In this document: positions 34,069 to 43,260 of the stretch, in pieces
Layout: each line of letters opens with the position of its first letter
Position numbering within the stretch: the stretch's first letter is position 1
From: Spirochaetaceae bacterium
Lineage (GTDB): Bacteria; Spirochaetota; Leptospiria; Leptospirales; Leptonemataceae
DNA: 64,000 bases
Direction of reading: 5' to 3'
Assembly: GCA_002729885.1 (NCBI GenBank)
Contig: PBUB01000013.1
Coordinates: 1 to 64,000 of the forward strand
Made by a program: the position numbers and the translations under genes
The notes under the pieces: generated by a model
The model's input: the letters and a program-made list of their open reading frames with translations, nothing else
Told to the model about the DNA's origin: nothing
Databases searched by the model: none

Positions 34069-35082
34069 ATGTTTAATGCAGAACACAGAAAGCTAAGACT
34101 TCCGGGCACTGCTGTAGCTCCGGGGGAGGAAGAACTTACATCCGTTTATCTCGCCGGGCCGGATGAATCCATTGAAGCAGAGATCTGTCCTGAAATTGGA
34201 TGCACCTGCTTTTCTCTTCGCTACATGGGCGAAGAACTGATTCATTTTCCTTTTAATTTGAATCATTACCGTGCCAGCAAGGATCTGGCGGGCATTCCGC
34301 TCCTTTATCCCTGGGCCAATCGTCTGGAGAAGGATCTCATTCCCTTTCGCGGCAAGGAGTTTCCTCTGGCCGGCGAAGAGATCTACAGAGATGGAAATGG
34401 ATTACCCATACATGGATTGATTCTTAAGAGCAGCTCATGGAGTCTAAAGGATCTAAACGCCTCCAGGGATTTCGCAAGGGCTCTATTTGAGTTTAATATT
34501 GAATCCGATCCGGCCATTCGCATTAATTTTCCTTTCGCCCAGGCGCTTTTTCTCACCTTCGAATTGCAGGAAAAGGAAATGCGAATTTTGCTGGAGGTTG
34601 AAAACCGGGACCGAAATCCCTTTCCGGTTTGCCCTGGATTTCATCCATATTTCTCTCTGGGCCATTTTGATCGAAACGACATTCGATTGTCCATACCGGC
34701 TAGAAATTCTTTAACGCTGGACAACCAGTACCTGCCGGATGGTTCCACTGTATCTGTAAGTGCGAAGTGGCCGGACCATGATGATCTGGTGCTGGGTAAT
34801 CATAAGTTCGATACAGTATTCACAGAATTACAGGGTGACGATCCTGTGTTTCGCCTGATTCGTCCGGATCTGAGCATCGACCTTCATTGCGGGGAAGATT
34901 TTCCTGTGGGTATTGTATACAGTCCTCCTTCCGAGCGATTCGTATGCCTGGAGCCCATGACCGCTCCCACCAATGCATTGTTCATGCATTCCAGAGGACA
35001 ATGGGACGTGCCCATCCTGGAACCCGGTCAGAAACGAACATTTGAGCATCGAATTGCCATTCAACCATTTGCGGGCAAATAG
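34069..35082 (+). CDS. Aldose 1-epimerase-like protein
   Basis: This 337-aa protein has the galactose-mutarotase fold: PLLYPWANRLEKD (about 80-92, a substrate Arg), GNGLPIHGLI (about 107-116, catalytic-type His) and CPGFHPYFSL (about 185-194, second His). The C-terminal FVCLEPMTAPTNAL holds the general-base Glu. These enzymes interconvert sugar anomers, or hexose-6-phosphate anomers in the YeaD branch. I chose ATG 34069, since the frame upstream overlaps the antiporter and carries no homology. It is probably co-transcribed with the antiporter. Confidence 0.87.
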   Translation: MFNAEHRKLRLPGTAVAPGEEELTSVYLAGPDESIEAEICPEIGCTCFSLRYMGEELIHFPFNLNHYRASKDLAGIPLLYPWANRLEKDLIPFRGKEFPLAGEEIYRDGNGLPIHGLILKSSSWSLKDLNASRDFARALFEFNIESDPAIRINFPFAQALFLTFELQEKEMRILLEVENRDRNPFPVCPGFHPYFSLGHFDRNDIRLSIPARNSLTLDNQYLPDGSTVSVSAKWPDHDDLVLGNHKFDTVFTELQGDDPVFRLIRPDLSIDLHCGEDFPVGIVYSPPSERFVCLEPMTAPTNALFMHSRGQWDVPILEPGQKRTFEHRIAIQPFAGK

Positions 35083-35208
35083 CAGTACCGAAATGAAAGC
35101 CGGGACTCCATAACTGCCAGAGCTTCCTTACAGCCGAAGTTTCGTATGAGACCAGATTGTCAGAGACCTCAGAATTCCGTCCGACTTTCTTATTTAAATC
35201 CATCCACC

Positions 35209-35991
35209 TCAGTTGGGGCGAAAATCGATGGCTACTTTTGAAAGGGACCCGAATTCGAAACCATCCAGTACGTAAACCGGCCTGTTCATCCCTGCTTCGC
35301 TGGCCGCACCTGCAACCACGATCAGGGGCAGAAAATGCTCGGGAGATGGATGATTGATGGATGCATGAGGAGCTGCTTCTCGATACTTCTGAATGGAATC
35401 GTAATCCTGGTTTTCCAGGCAGTTCTTGATAAAATCCTGAAATTCCTGCATTGGTTCCGGAACCGGCATACTCCCGGAAAAATCGATGGCGCGAAGATTA
35501 TGAGTAAGTCCGCCGCTTCCTATGAGCCACACACGATTATGAGTCTGCATCCAGCGAGCCAGGTTCTGACCCAGGGAAAAGAGCTCTGCTGTGGAACAGG
35601 CAGGAATGCTGATCTGCAGTACCGGAACGCTGGCATCCGGAAATAGCCAGTATAGAGGAGTCCAGACACCGTGGTCCCAACCCCGGTCTGTTAAATCCAC
35701 CGAATGACCTGAATCCGTCAGGAAGCTATACAGGGAGTTTCGCGCATCCGGAGCTCCAGGTGCCCGATACTGGATGCGATATAATTCTTCGGGAAATCCA
35801 TAGAAATCGTATATCAATTCTCCGGGTTGTGCAGTGCCCAGCGAGATACGTTCCGTTTCCCAGTGAGCTGAAATCACAAGCACAAGATCTGCTCCCTTGC
35901 TGGACCGAGCCCATTCGGTGTATTCCTTTCCCCTTTCCTGATCCAGAACCATGGTGGGGGCCCCATGACTGATAAATGAATATCGATTCAT
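35209..35991 (-). CDS. Extradiol dioxygenase of the DODA (LigB-like) family
   Basis: This 260-aa enzyme resembles 4,5-DOPA dioxygenase/YgiD: RYSFISHGAPTMVLD (metal His, about residue 8), VLVISAHWETER (about 38-49, second His), DRGWDHGVWTPLYWLFPDA (about 104-122) and LIGSGGLTHNLRAI. The last domain has NHPSPEHFLPLIVVAGAA. A single non-haem metal (Fe or Zn) cleaves catechol-like rings. The physiological substrate is often unclear in bacteria. It is divergent from the OPT transporter across 142 bp. Confidence 0.92.
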   Translation of the reverse strand: MNRYSFISHGAPTMVLDQERGKEYTEWARSSKGADLVLVISAHWETERISLGTAQPGELIYDFYGFPEELYRIQYRAPGAPDARNSLYSFLTDSGHSVDLTDRGWDHGVWTPLYWLFPDASVPVLQISIPACSTAELFSLGQNLARWMQTHNRVWLIGSGGLTHNLRAIDFSGSMPVPEPMQEFQDFIKNCLENQDYDSIQKYREAAPHASINHPSPEHFLPLIVVAGAASEAGMNRPVYVLDGFEFGSLSKVAIDFRPN

Positions 35992-36133
35992 ACTACATTG
36001 GTCATTTTTTCTACAAAGATGTTACCTCTTTTCACAGCTTCCTTTCCCAGGAAGCATTCTTTTTCCTGCTATGATTCCGGCGCTTTTCGCAATTATCTTG
36101 ATTTCCTCTTCCTGAAAACCAATATCATCCCCG

Positions 36134-38332
36134 TTGAAAACCCGGGAATTTACCTTTCGTGCAGTCCTGCTGGGACTTTTGCTTTCAGTTGTACTGGGGG
36201 CCGCCAATACATACCTGGGTCTATATGCTGGCCTGACGGTGTCTGCCTCCATACCTGCTGCGGTAATCTCCATGTTTCTCTTGAGGAAAGTACTCAGGTC
36301 CGGAAGCATTCTGGAAAACAATATCGTTCAATCCATGGCATCCGCTGGAGAGTCTCTGGCGGCCGGCGTCATATTTACAGTACCGGCATTGATCATATCG
36401 GAGAACTGGCATGACTTTGAGTTCTGGCCTACCACCCTGGTGGCATTTTCCGGAGGTATGCTGGGTATTCTATTTCTAATTCCGTTTAGAAAGCCTTTCA
36501 TCTCCAAAGAGCAACAGCGTCCGGAATTGAAACAGGATCTAATCTATCCGGAAGGGGAAGCCTGTGCGCTGGTTCTAAAGACCGGAGATAGCGGCCAGGC
36601 CGGCTCCATCTTTACCGGTATGAGCCTGGGAATCCTATTCAAGTTTATTACTTCACTGTTTGTAAAAGCCAGCATGTATTCGGTGATTCCGTTTTCCGCC
36701 TCGGGCAGAAGAGCCGGTTATCTGGGGTTGGATTTTTCGGCAGCTCTGGCCGGAGTAGGATTCATCGTGGGGTTTCGCATAGCGGCCATGGTTTTTCTGG
36801 GAGGCATCATCACCTGGATGATTATTCTTCCTCTATTCGGTCCCATCAATCCGGCCACTTCCCTGGAACCCCAGGTATTCAGCTTCTGGTCTTCGCATGG
36901 TAGATTCGCAGGCGTAGGAGCGATGCTTATTGGAACTGTAGAATCGCTGCTTCTGGCTTCCTCCGTTCTAAAGAGCATTTCGCTTGAAACTCTCAAGCTT
37001 CGTATCCGCTCCTTAATCAAGGGCCCTTCTACCGAAAGCAGCAAAGAAATAAGCCACAACGATAAGGGACCGGAGTTAGCGAATCCAGAGGCCTTCCATG
37101 AAATACCGCTTCCTGAATCCAGAGCACCGGAGCACGAAGAGAATCTGCCCGGGTCTGCCGATCCTGTCCAGGAAGAAAGCCAGAAAGTATCTTCCAGTCC
37201 TACTTTAGAAGGCCCGGAGAGCACGGATACCTTTTCTGAAAGCGCAGCTGGCGAAGACAGCCAGGGCAGCGGTAATGGATCCAATGAACAGTCCCTGGCT
37301 GCCAACAATGAAACAAGGATGATCTCTTCAAATGATTCGGACACAGAACGAGATCTACCTTCCTGGATGATTTCTATTCTGATAGTCTTCACTGCCTGCA
37401 TCGCAGGGTTCTTAATTGTTCAAATGAACGGATGGATGGCCATACCTCTGTTATTCTGGGTGCTATTGCTTTCGCTACCGGTGGTGGCGGTGGCCGCGTA
37501 TCTTGTAGGACTGGTGGGCTCCTCCAATTCTCCGGTATCAGGGATCACTCTATCGGTGCTTCTGCTTACAGGATTGATCCTCATTCCCTTTATGGACGGC
37601 GAGCACGGTGTACTGGCCATGTTACTGGTAGCGGGAATGATCTGCTGCGCCGCAGCCACTGCAGGCGACATTGCCCAGGATCTGCGCACAGGTTCATTAA
37701 TCGGAGCCCATCCATATAAACAGCAGATTGCAGAAATACTGGGCGTGGCTATCAGCGCTCCCATCTTCGCGCTGGTGCTTCAGCTACTACACGAAACCTA
37801 CGGCATAGGAAATGAAGGCTTGCTGAAGGCTCCTCAGGCTACCCTGTTTGCCTCCCTGGCCAGCAGTATGTTTTCCGATGCCCCCCTGCCGGTCTTCATG
37901 ATCTCAGTAGGAACGTTGCTAGGCGCTATTCTGTTCTTCTGGAATCGCTACGGTCTATATCGCATACCTATAATGCCGGTTGCTGTGGGAATGTATCTGC
38001 CTCTAAGCGTTTCCACTCCTCTTTTACTGGGAGGTATCCTGTACCATGCTCACAGGAAATGGAGTTCAGGGACAGTAACGGATAGCCCGGAATCCTCTGC
38101 CAATTCGAAGAGTCGTTGGGAGAAAGTGCGGAAATGGGCCGGGGATCCCTTACTCTATAGTTCCGGATTGATTGCAGGTGAAGCCCTGGGTGGCATTCTA
38201 CTTGCTCTATGGATTCTATATGCCGGTGGCAGTACTTCTTCAGGGGGGTCTTCGCTTCTGGGACTCATCATATTTTTAATTGTGTTGTTGCCAATGACTC
38301 CGCTTATTTCAAGATTCTCCAGGCGTTCCTGA
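36134..38332 (+). CDS. OPT-family oligopeptide/metal-chelate transporter with a cytoplasmic insert
   Basis: This 732-aa protein belongs to the OPT family, which moves peptides or metal-chelates. The start block REFTFRAVLLGLLLSVVLG and NTYLGLYAGLTVSASIPAAV is diagnostic, as is LIYPEGEACALVLKTG. CAAATAGDIAQDLRTG and YKQQIAEILGVAISAP are also family motifs. About 14 helices are seen. Residues about 298-408 form a Ser/Glu-rich, hydrophilic loop of about 110 residues. The start is TTG 36134; no ribosome binding site is seen. Confidence 0.9.
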   Translation: MKTREFTFRAVLLGLLLSVVLGAANTYLGLYAGLTVSASIPAAVISMFLLRKVLRSGSILENNIVQSMASAGESLAAGVIFTVPALIISENWHDFEFWPTTLVAFSGGMLGILFLIPFRKPFISKEQQRPELKQDLIYPEGEACALVLKTGDSGQAGSIFTGMSLGILFKFITSLFVKASMYSVIPFSASGRRAGYLGLDFSAALAGVGFIVGFRIAAMVFLGGIITWMIILPLFGPINPATSLEPQVFSFWSSHGRFAGVGAMLIGTVESLLLASSVLKSISLETLKLRIRSLIKGPSTESSKEISHNDKGPELANPEAFHEIPLPESRAPEHEENLPGSADPVQEESQKVSSSPTLEGPESTDTFSESAAGEDSQGSGNGSNEQSLAANNETRMISSNDSDTERDLPSWMISILIVFTACIAGFLIVQMNGWMAIPLLFWVLLLSLPVVAVAAYLVGLVGSSNSPVSGITLSVLLLTGLILIPFMDGEHGVLAMLLVAGMICCAAATAGDIAQDLRTGSLIGAHPYKQQIAEILGVAISAPIFALVLQLLHETYGIGNEGLLKAPQATLFASLASSMFSDAPLPVFMISVGTLLGAILFFWNRYGLYRIPIMPVAVGMYLPLSVSTPLLLGGILYHAHRKWSSGTVTDSPESSANSKSRWEKVRKWAGDPLLYSSGLIAGEALGGILLALWILYAGGSTSSGGSSLLGLIIFLIVLLPMTPLISRFSRRS

Positions 38333-38383
38333 CACATTCCATTTTAAAGAAAGCCCGGATAAGTGAATGAGAGTTAAAACAAG

Positions 38384-41167
38384 ATGAAACGCGAATTAAG
38401 GGGCATATTCTATATTCCATTAATCTACTTCATCTTGAGCTGCCTCTGGATACTTCTGTCAGATAAGATAGCTCTGTCAGAGGTAGGCGATCCAGTGGCA
38501 ATCAGCAAGCTGCAAACAATCAAGGGATTGGCCTACGTTACCATCTCATCGTTCATCTTATTTGTTCTTGTATATTTGTATGCAAGAAGCCTGGAAGCCA
38601 GCCGAAGCAGACTGCAGGACTCCAGAAATAAGCTGCGAAACATCATCGAAAGCTTGCCCACGGGTCTGGCAGAAACAGATGCCTCCGGAAAGGTGGATTT
38701 CGTATCTGATCGATTCATCGAGATTGCCGGATTGGAAAAGAAAAGAATTCTAAACCAGTATATTCAGGACTTCTTTCCCGAGGTTTCGCAGATTATAGAC
38801 GCAAACCTTGGAGGCCCTGCTCCTCCAGAAGTGCTTTCTCTGTGGCAGGCATCCGGCATGAGCCCTGATCAGAAGGCATTTCGCATTCGGTGCTTTTATC
38901 GAAATCCTTCCGAGGTTACCGGAGGAACTGCCGGCCGCAGATTCGAACTCACCGACATTACCAGATCTTACCGCAGGGATCGCATTCAGAGAACCCTGAA
39001 GGATCTGGATCAAATGATCATTAACGAGCAATCTCAATATCAGATTTTTCACTTTCTGTGCCATAGATTTCAGGAGATCTATGGACTGCCGCTTTGCTGG
39101 ATAGGAGTGGCGGAGCCGGACTTCAGTGTTCGCATCGCAGCCCATGCAGGTCCCAGAAAGGAATATCTTCGAAATCTCAGTGTTCGGTGGGATGAAAGCG
39201 TTGCCGGAGAAGGACCTGCCGGCCGGGCCATTCGATTTCAGCAGGTTTATAGATCCGATCAACCGGAGATGAATATGGGCCCCTGGGCTGTGGCCATGTT
39301 TACCCATAACCTGAAGTCGGCAGTGGCCTTTCCCCTTGTGGTGGATCGCAGATCCATAGGCGTTTTCTGTCTCTACTCCGAAGATAGCCAGGGATTCAGA
39401 GACGATGTGCTTACGGAGCTGGACGAAATAACGGAGCGACTTTCGCTGAGCATTAGCTTCTCTCTAAAAAAGGAGCGTCTGGAATTGTTTTCCAGGGCCA
39501 TGGATTCTGCTGCGAACGTTATTTTCGTTGTGGATCATTTACTGCGCATGGTATGGAGCAATCGAGCTTTTCAGGAAAGAAGTGAGCTTGCCACTGCTGA
39601 TCTATTTCAAAAGCCAGTGTCAGAAATTCCCTATCTGGCAGGCCGAGATTACCAGGAAGCCCTGGGGCGAACACTACTTAGCGGACGAGTCTGGACTGGC
39701 GAAATCATGGAGGGTTCTTCCCAGGGTAGCAGTCGAATCGCATTTTTGACGGTGACTCCCATTGAAAACGATACAGGACAGATTCGATACCTTTCTGTAG
39801 TGCAGGAAGATATTACTGAAGTAAGAGAAGCGGAAAAGCGCATTCGCAGTATTTCCATTTTTGATTCTGTTACCGGTCTGCCAAATCGTAAACGTTTTGA
39901 ACAGATCCTCAGTCGTGCCATAGAAGATGCTCAGCAAAAGAATGAGCTTCTGGGTCTTTTCGTATTCGATATTGTGCGATTCAAAGAGATTAACGAACAA
40001 CTGGGATTTCGTGGCGGGGATCTATATCTTCAGGAACTGTCCAGGGCCTTGAAGGAGCAACTGCCGGACAATGGTACTCTTTTCAGGCTGGATAGCGATG
40101 TATTTGGCGTACTTCTGGAAGGTATTCCAGATACAGACTCGGCCATGAAACTGGCTCATCGCCTGGCCCAGTGCGTGGGCAGCAATGTTACCATTGGAGA
40201 CCACACCTGGATACGAGAAGTGCATGGTGGTATGGCCTTCTTTCCGCTGGATGGTGGTTCATTTGAACAGCTATTTAACAGCGCCGAAATTGCTCAGGAC
40301 CAGGCCAGACAGCAGGGGCCGGGAAAGATTCTCCAGTTCTCGGAAGAGATGGTTCGCGAAAGCCGAAACACGCTCAAGTTACACCAGGAGATATACAGCG
40401 CTCTGAATCAAGGTCAGTTCCGTCTGGTGTTTCAGCCTGAGTTCAACGTACTTACACAGGAAGTCTTTCGCTTTGAGGCGCTGATGCGATGGAATCATCC
40501 GGACAAAGGGGAAGTATCTCCTGGAAACTTTATTCCTGTGGCAGAGCATTTCGGCAGCATTCTGGATCTGGGGGACTTTCTCTTCAAGGAGCTCTTGAGG
40601 CTGGAAAAGGAATGGAAAGCAAAACTGGGACGGACCCTGCCCATCGCCATCAACCTTTCGCCGGCTCAGTTTCGCGATCCTCATCTGGTGGAAAAGATTG
40701 GAAAGCTTCTGGAAGAGTTCGAAGAGGATGAACCATTTCTGGAACTTGAGATTACAGAAACGGCTCTCTTTTCTGATTTTCAGATTGCAGAAACCCAGAT
40801 GACCCGATTGAGAGCGCGCAATCTTCGCATCAGTCTGGATGACTTTGGAACCGGCTATTCATCTCTTTCTGCCATTCGAGCCTTTCCAATCACAGGAATC
40901 AAAATCGATCGAAGCTTTATTTCCGGTCTGCCAGAAAACCACAGAAACCAGGCCATCGTTAAATCCATGATCGATATGGCCAAGAATATGAAGCTAACCG
41001 TTGTAGCCGAAGGAACGGAAAGTCGATCTCAAATTGAGATCCTGCGCGATCTGGGATGCATTCGTTGCCAGGGATTTCTGTTCAGTCCTCCGGTGGAGGC
41101 CAGCACTCTGGTATCCAGAATTCAGGAAGGCACCTACACACTTTCCCGCACCCATCAGCTATATTAA
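38384..41167 (+). CDS. Membrane PAS/GAF/GGDEF/EAL protein, probable cyclic-di-GMP phosphodiesterase
   Basis: This 927-aa protein has two N-terminal helices (about 8-28 and 50-68), a PAS domain (about 85-200), a GAF domain (about 215-365), a second PAS (about 370-490), GGDEF (about 495-650) and EAL (about 665-920). The GGDEF site reads FRLDSDVFGVLL, so the signature is lost. The EAL domain keeps FEALMRWNHP, EITETAL, DDFGTGYSSL and KIDRSFI, so it should hydrolyse c-di-GMP. The GGDEF remnant may bind GTP as a regulator. The gene is monocistronic. Confidence 0.93.
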   Translation: MKRELRGIFYIPLIYFILSCLWILLSDKIALSEVGDPVAISKLQTIKGLAYVTISSFILFVLVYLYARSLEASRSRLQDSRNKLRNIIESLPTGLAETDASGKVDFVSDRFIEIAGLEKKRILNQYIQDFFPEVSQIIDANLGGPAPPEVLSLWQASGMSPDQKAFRIRCFYRNPSEVTGGTAGRRFELTDITRSYRRDRIQRTLKDLDQMIINEQSQYQIFHFLCHRFQEIYGLPLCWIGVAEPDFSVRIAAHAGPRKEYLRNLSVRWDESVAGEGPAGRAIRFQQVYRSDQPEMNMGPWAVAMFTHNLKSAVAFPLVVDRRSIGVFCLYSEDSQGFRDDVLTELDEITERLSLSISFSLKKERLELFSRAMDSAANVIFVVDHLLRMVWSNRAFQERSELATADLFQKPVSEIPYLAGRDYQEALGRTLLSGRVWTGEIMEGSSQGSSRIAFLTVTPIENDTGQIRYLSVVQEDITEVREAEKRIRSISIFDSVTGLPNRKRFEQILSRAIEDAQQKNELLGLFVFDIVRFKEINEQLGFRGGDLYLQELSRALKEQLPDNGTLFRLDSDVFGVLLEGIPDTDSAMKLAHRLAQCVGSNVTIGDHTWIREVHGGMAFFPLDGGSFEQLFNSAEIAQDQARQQGPGKILQFSEEMVRESRNTLKLHQEIYSALNQGQFRLVFQPEFNVLTQEVFRFEALMRWNHPDKGEVSPGNFIPVAEHFGSILDLGDFLFKELLRLEKEWKAKLGRTLPIAINLSPAQFRDPHLVEKIGKLLEEFEEDEPFLELEITETALFSDFQIAETQMTRLRARNLRISLDDFGTGYSSLSAIRAFPITGIKIDRSFISGLPENHRNQAIVKSMIDMAKNMKLTVVAEGTESRSQIEILRDLGCIRCQGFLFSPPVEASTLVSRIQEGTYTLSRTHQLY

Positions 41168-41203
41168 AAGCAGCCATTCCACAGCGAAGCACTCCCAATG
41201 GAC

Positions 41204-41305
41204 TGGCGCATCATGAATCACTAGAACCCTGGCGAATGGCCTGGCGCATAATGAATCGCTAGAATCCTGGCGAATGGCCTGGAGCATCATAAATCGTCTG
41301 AAGAA
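41204..41305. repeat. Tandem repeat, 38-bp unit, about 2.7 copies
   Basis: Copies begin at 41204, 41242 and 41280. The first two differ at three of 38 positions; the third is shorter and more diverged. The unit includes TGGCGCATCATGAATC and CCTGGCGAATGGCC. It lies between the convergent GGDEF/EAL and recD genes. The unit length is not a multiple of three and carries stops, so it is non-coding. Confidence 0.85.
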
Positions 41306-41382
41306 CGGTGAGAGCCTGGTAAATAATCCGAACCTGGCTCGTTGCTTCGATGCAATACACCTGGAGAAACGTGCCCGAAAGA

Positions 41383-43260
41383 TCAGGACAGTCCGGTTTC
41401 GCGCACAAGCCTGGTGCGGGATGCTTCAGCGATTTCAGAAGCCTTACCATACAGAATGCATTTCTTGCGCGCCCTGGTCAGAGCTGTATAGAGCAGCTCA
41501 CGATTCAATCTCTGTCTATCGCTGTGGCCGAGCAAATTTAGAACCACATCGTATTCAGATCCCTGAGATTTATGGATGGTATGGCAAAAGGCAGGCTCGT
41601 TTGACGGTAGAGCATCCCTCTGAAAGCTGCGAAGAGAGGTTTCTTTTGGATCATTGTTATCGGCTTCGGAAACAGAAGGGAAGAATCCCAGTAGCTCTCC
41701 GCCAGATGGTCCTACAATGCCGGTATCTCCATTGTAGAGCCTGCGAACATTGTCGTTTCTATGAAGCATGACCGGCATCCCGGAAAACCAGTCCGCATTG
41801 CCGGCAGGCGAAAACCGATCCATAATGATCTGACTGCAGGCCCGGTTCACCGACTCCACTCCGAATGGACCCTTGCGTAACGGACTGAGGATCCGGGAAC
41901 GATTCAAATTATGGAAAGCCATTGCTGGATCCAGGTCTCGGTCAAACAGTTGTGCATCAACGTTTTGAAACCACTGCATCAATAGAAGGGATAGAGCTAC
42001 CTCGTCTGAATCAATGAATACAACTCCCTCACCTTCCAGAAGATTATCCAGGGAATTGGATACGGATCGATTCTGGAGCGATTCTTCTGTGAGTTCTCCG
42101 TTTCGCAACCAGCCAGCAAAATCCATCAATTCGCCGCCAAAGCGATGGCTGCCTTGAAGAAAGACGGAAAACCAGGGATGCGTTTCCATTGCCCGGGGAA
42201 GATGGGGGTATTTCTGATGCAAACTGGAATAGATGTTACTGGCTTTCTTCCCGGCAGAGTCCACATCTTCCAGCCGCAGAAAATCCTGGATCACGGCACC
42301 GGCCTCCACCGAAGGTAGCTGATCTGGATCCCCCAGTAGAACAAGCGTCGTCTTTTCCGGATTCACAGCCTCCAGAAGCCTTCCCATCAGAGTAACATCT
42401 ACCATGGACAATTCGTCCACGATGATCAGACGAGCCGGAAGAGGCAGGTTTGCATCGTGGTAGTAGCCAGCGGTACTGACTCCCAGCAATCGATGTATGG
42501 TACTGCTTTGCACCTTTCTGAGGGACTCCTCCAGAGAAAGCTCCCCTGAGTCCGGATTGCCTTCCCTTCGTGCCCTCTGTTCCAGGCTTTCCAGTACTCG
42601 ACTGGCTGCCCGTCCGGTGGGTGCGGCAATGCGAATCTCATCCGGCTGGATGCCGCAGCGCAATGCCAGTTTAAGTATGGCATAAATAGTAGAAGTCTTT
42701 CCAGAACCCGGACCACCGGTAATCAATGCCAGTGGCAGAGCTCCCGCTAATAGCACCGCATAGAGCTGCTCCGGTGTAAGCTCTGATCCCTCATCCAGCA
42801 TTTTACTGAGACCATTCAGGACTGTGGACTCGTTCAGCAGCCCGGAATGTCCGGATCGTCTTTCAACAGATTCCAGGAATTTCTGCCGGTAATAGAAGTG
42901 CGCCTGAAAGAAGAGAAAGCCGTCTTTACAAATCAAGGGAACAAAGGGCACTTCGCCTGAACTGGACTCCTGCAGAATGCTACCGGGAGCGAAATCAGCG
43001 AATGGAATGGCCTGATCCAGCCACCAGTTCAGACCCTCCTCCGGCAAAGAATTACCCAGGATCTCTCTAATTCGGCTGGAGTCTCCAGCCACGGGGACAC
43101 ACAGGCTTCCCGAAGAGTTTGCCAGAAGTAACGTTAGAATCCAGAAAAGGCCTGCATCGCCAGCATGTCCCATTTCCACCAGATCATCGCAGAGCTGCAA
43201 GCGATGCAGATCCAGCCAGCCCTCTTCACGAAATCGCTCCACCCAGGGATGTTCAGACAT
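41383..43260 (-). CDS. recD: Exodeoxyribonuclease V subunit alpha
   Basis: This 625-aa protein is the fast 5'-3' helicase of RecBCD. Walker A is ITGGPGSGKTSTIYAIL (about 183-199), motif II is LIIVDELSMVD (about 277-287), and the last helicase motif is HKSQGSEYDVVLNLL (about 560-574). I use ATG 43260 with GGAGG 7-11 nt upstream, since the first codon of the longer frame is TTG. It overlaps the recB stop by 8 nt and ends the recCBD operon. Confidence 0.95.
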   Translation of the reverse strand: MSEHPWVERFREEGWLDLHRLQLCDDLVEMGHAGDAGLFWILTLLLANSSGSLCVPVAGDSSRIREILGNSLPEEGLNWWLDQAIPFADFAPGSILQESSSGEVPFVPLICKDGFLFFQAHFYYRQKFLESVERRSGHSGLLNESTVLNGLSKMLDEGSELTPEQLYAVLLAGALPLALITGGPGSGKTSTIYAILKLALRCGIQPDEIRIAAPTGRAASRVLESLEQRARREGNPDSGELSLEESLRKVQSSTIHRLLGVSTAGYYHDANLPLPARLIIVDELSMVDVTLMGRLLEAVNPEKTTLVLLGDPDQLPSVEAGAVIQDFLRLEDVDSAGKKASNIYSSLHQKYPHLPRAMETHPWFSVFLQGSHRFGGELMDFAGWLRNGELTEESLQNRSVSNSLDNLLEGEGVVFIDSDEVALSLLLMQWFQNVDAQLFDRDLDPAMAFHNLNRSRILSPLRKGPFGVESVNRACSQIIMDRFSPAGNADWFSGMPVMLHRNDNVRRLYNGDTGIVGPSGGELLGFFPSVSEADNNDPKETSLRSFQRDALPSNEPAFCHTIHKSQGSEYDVVLNLLGHSDRQRLNRELLYTALTRARKKCILYGKASEIAEASRTRLVRETGLS

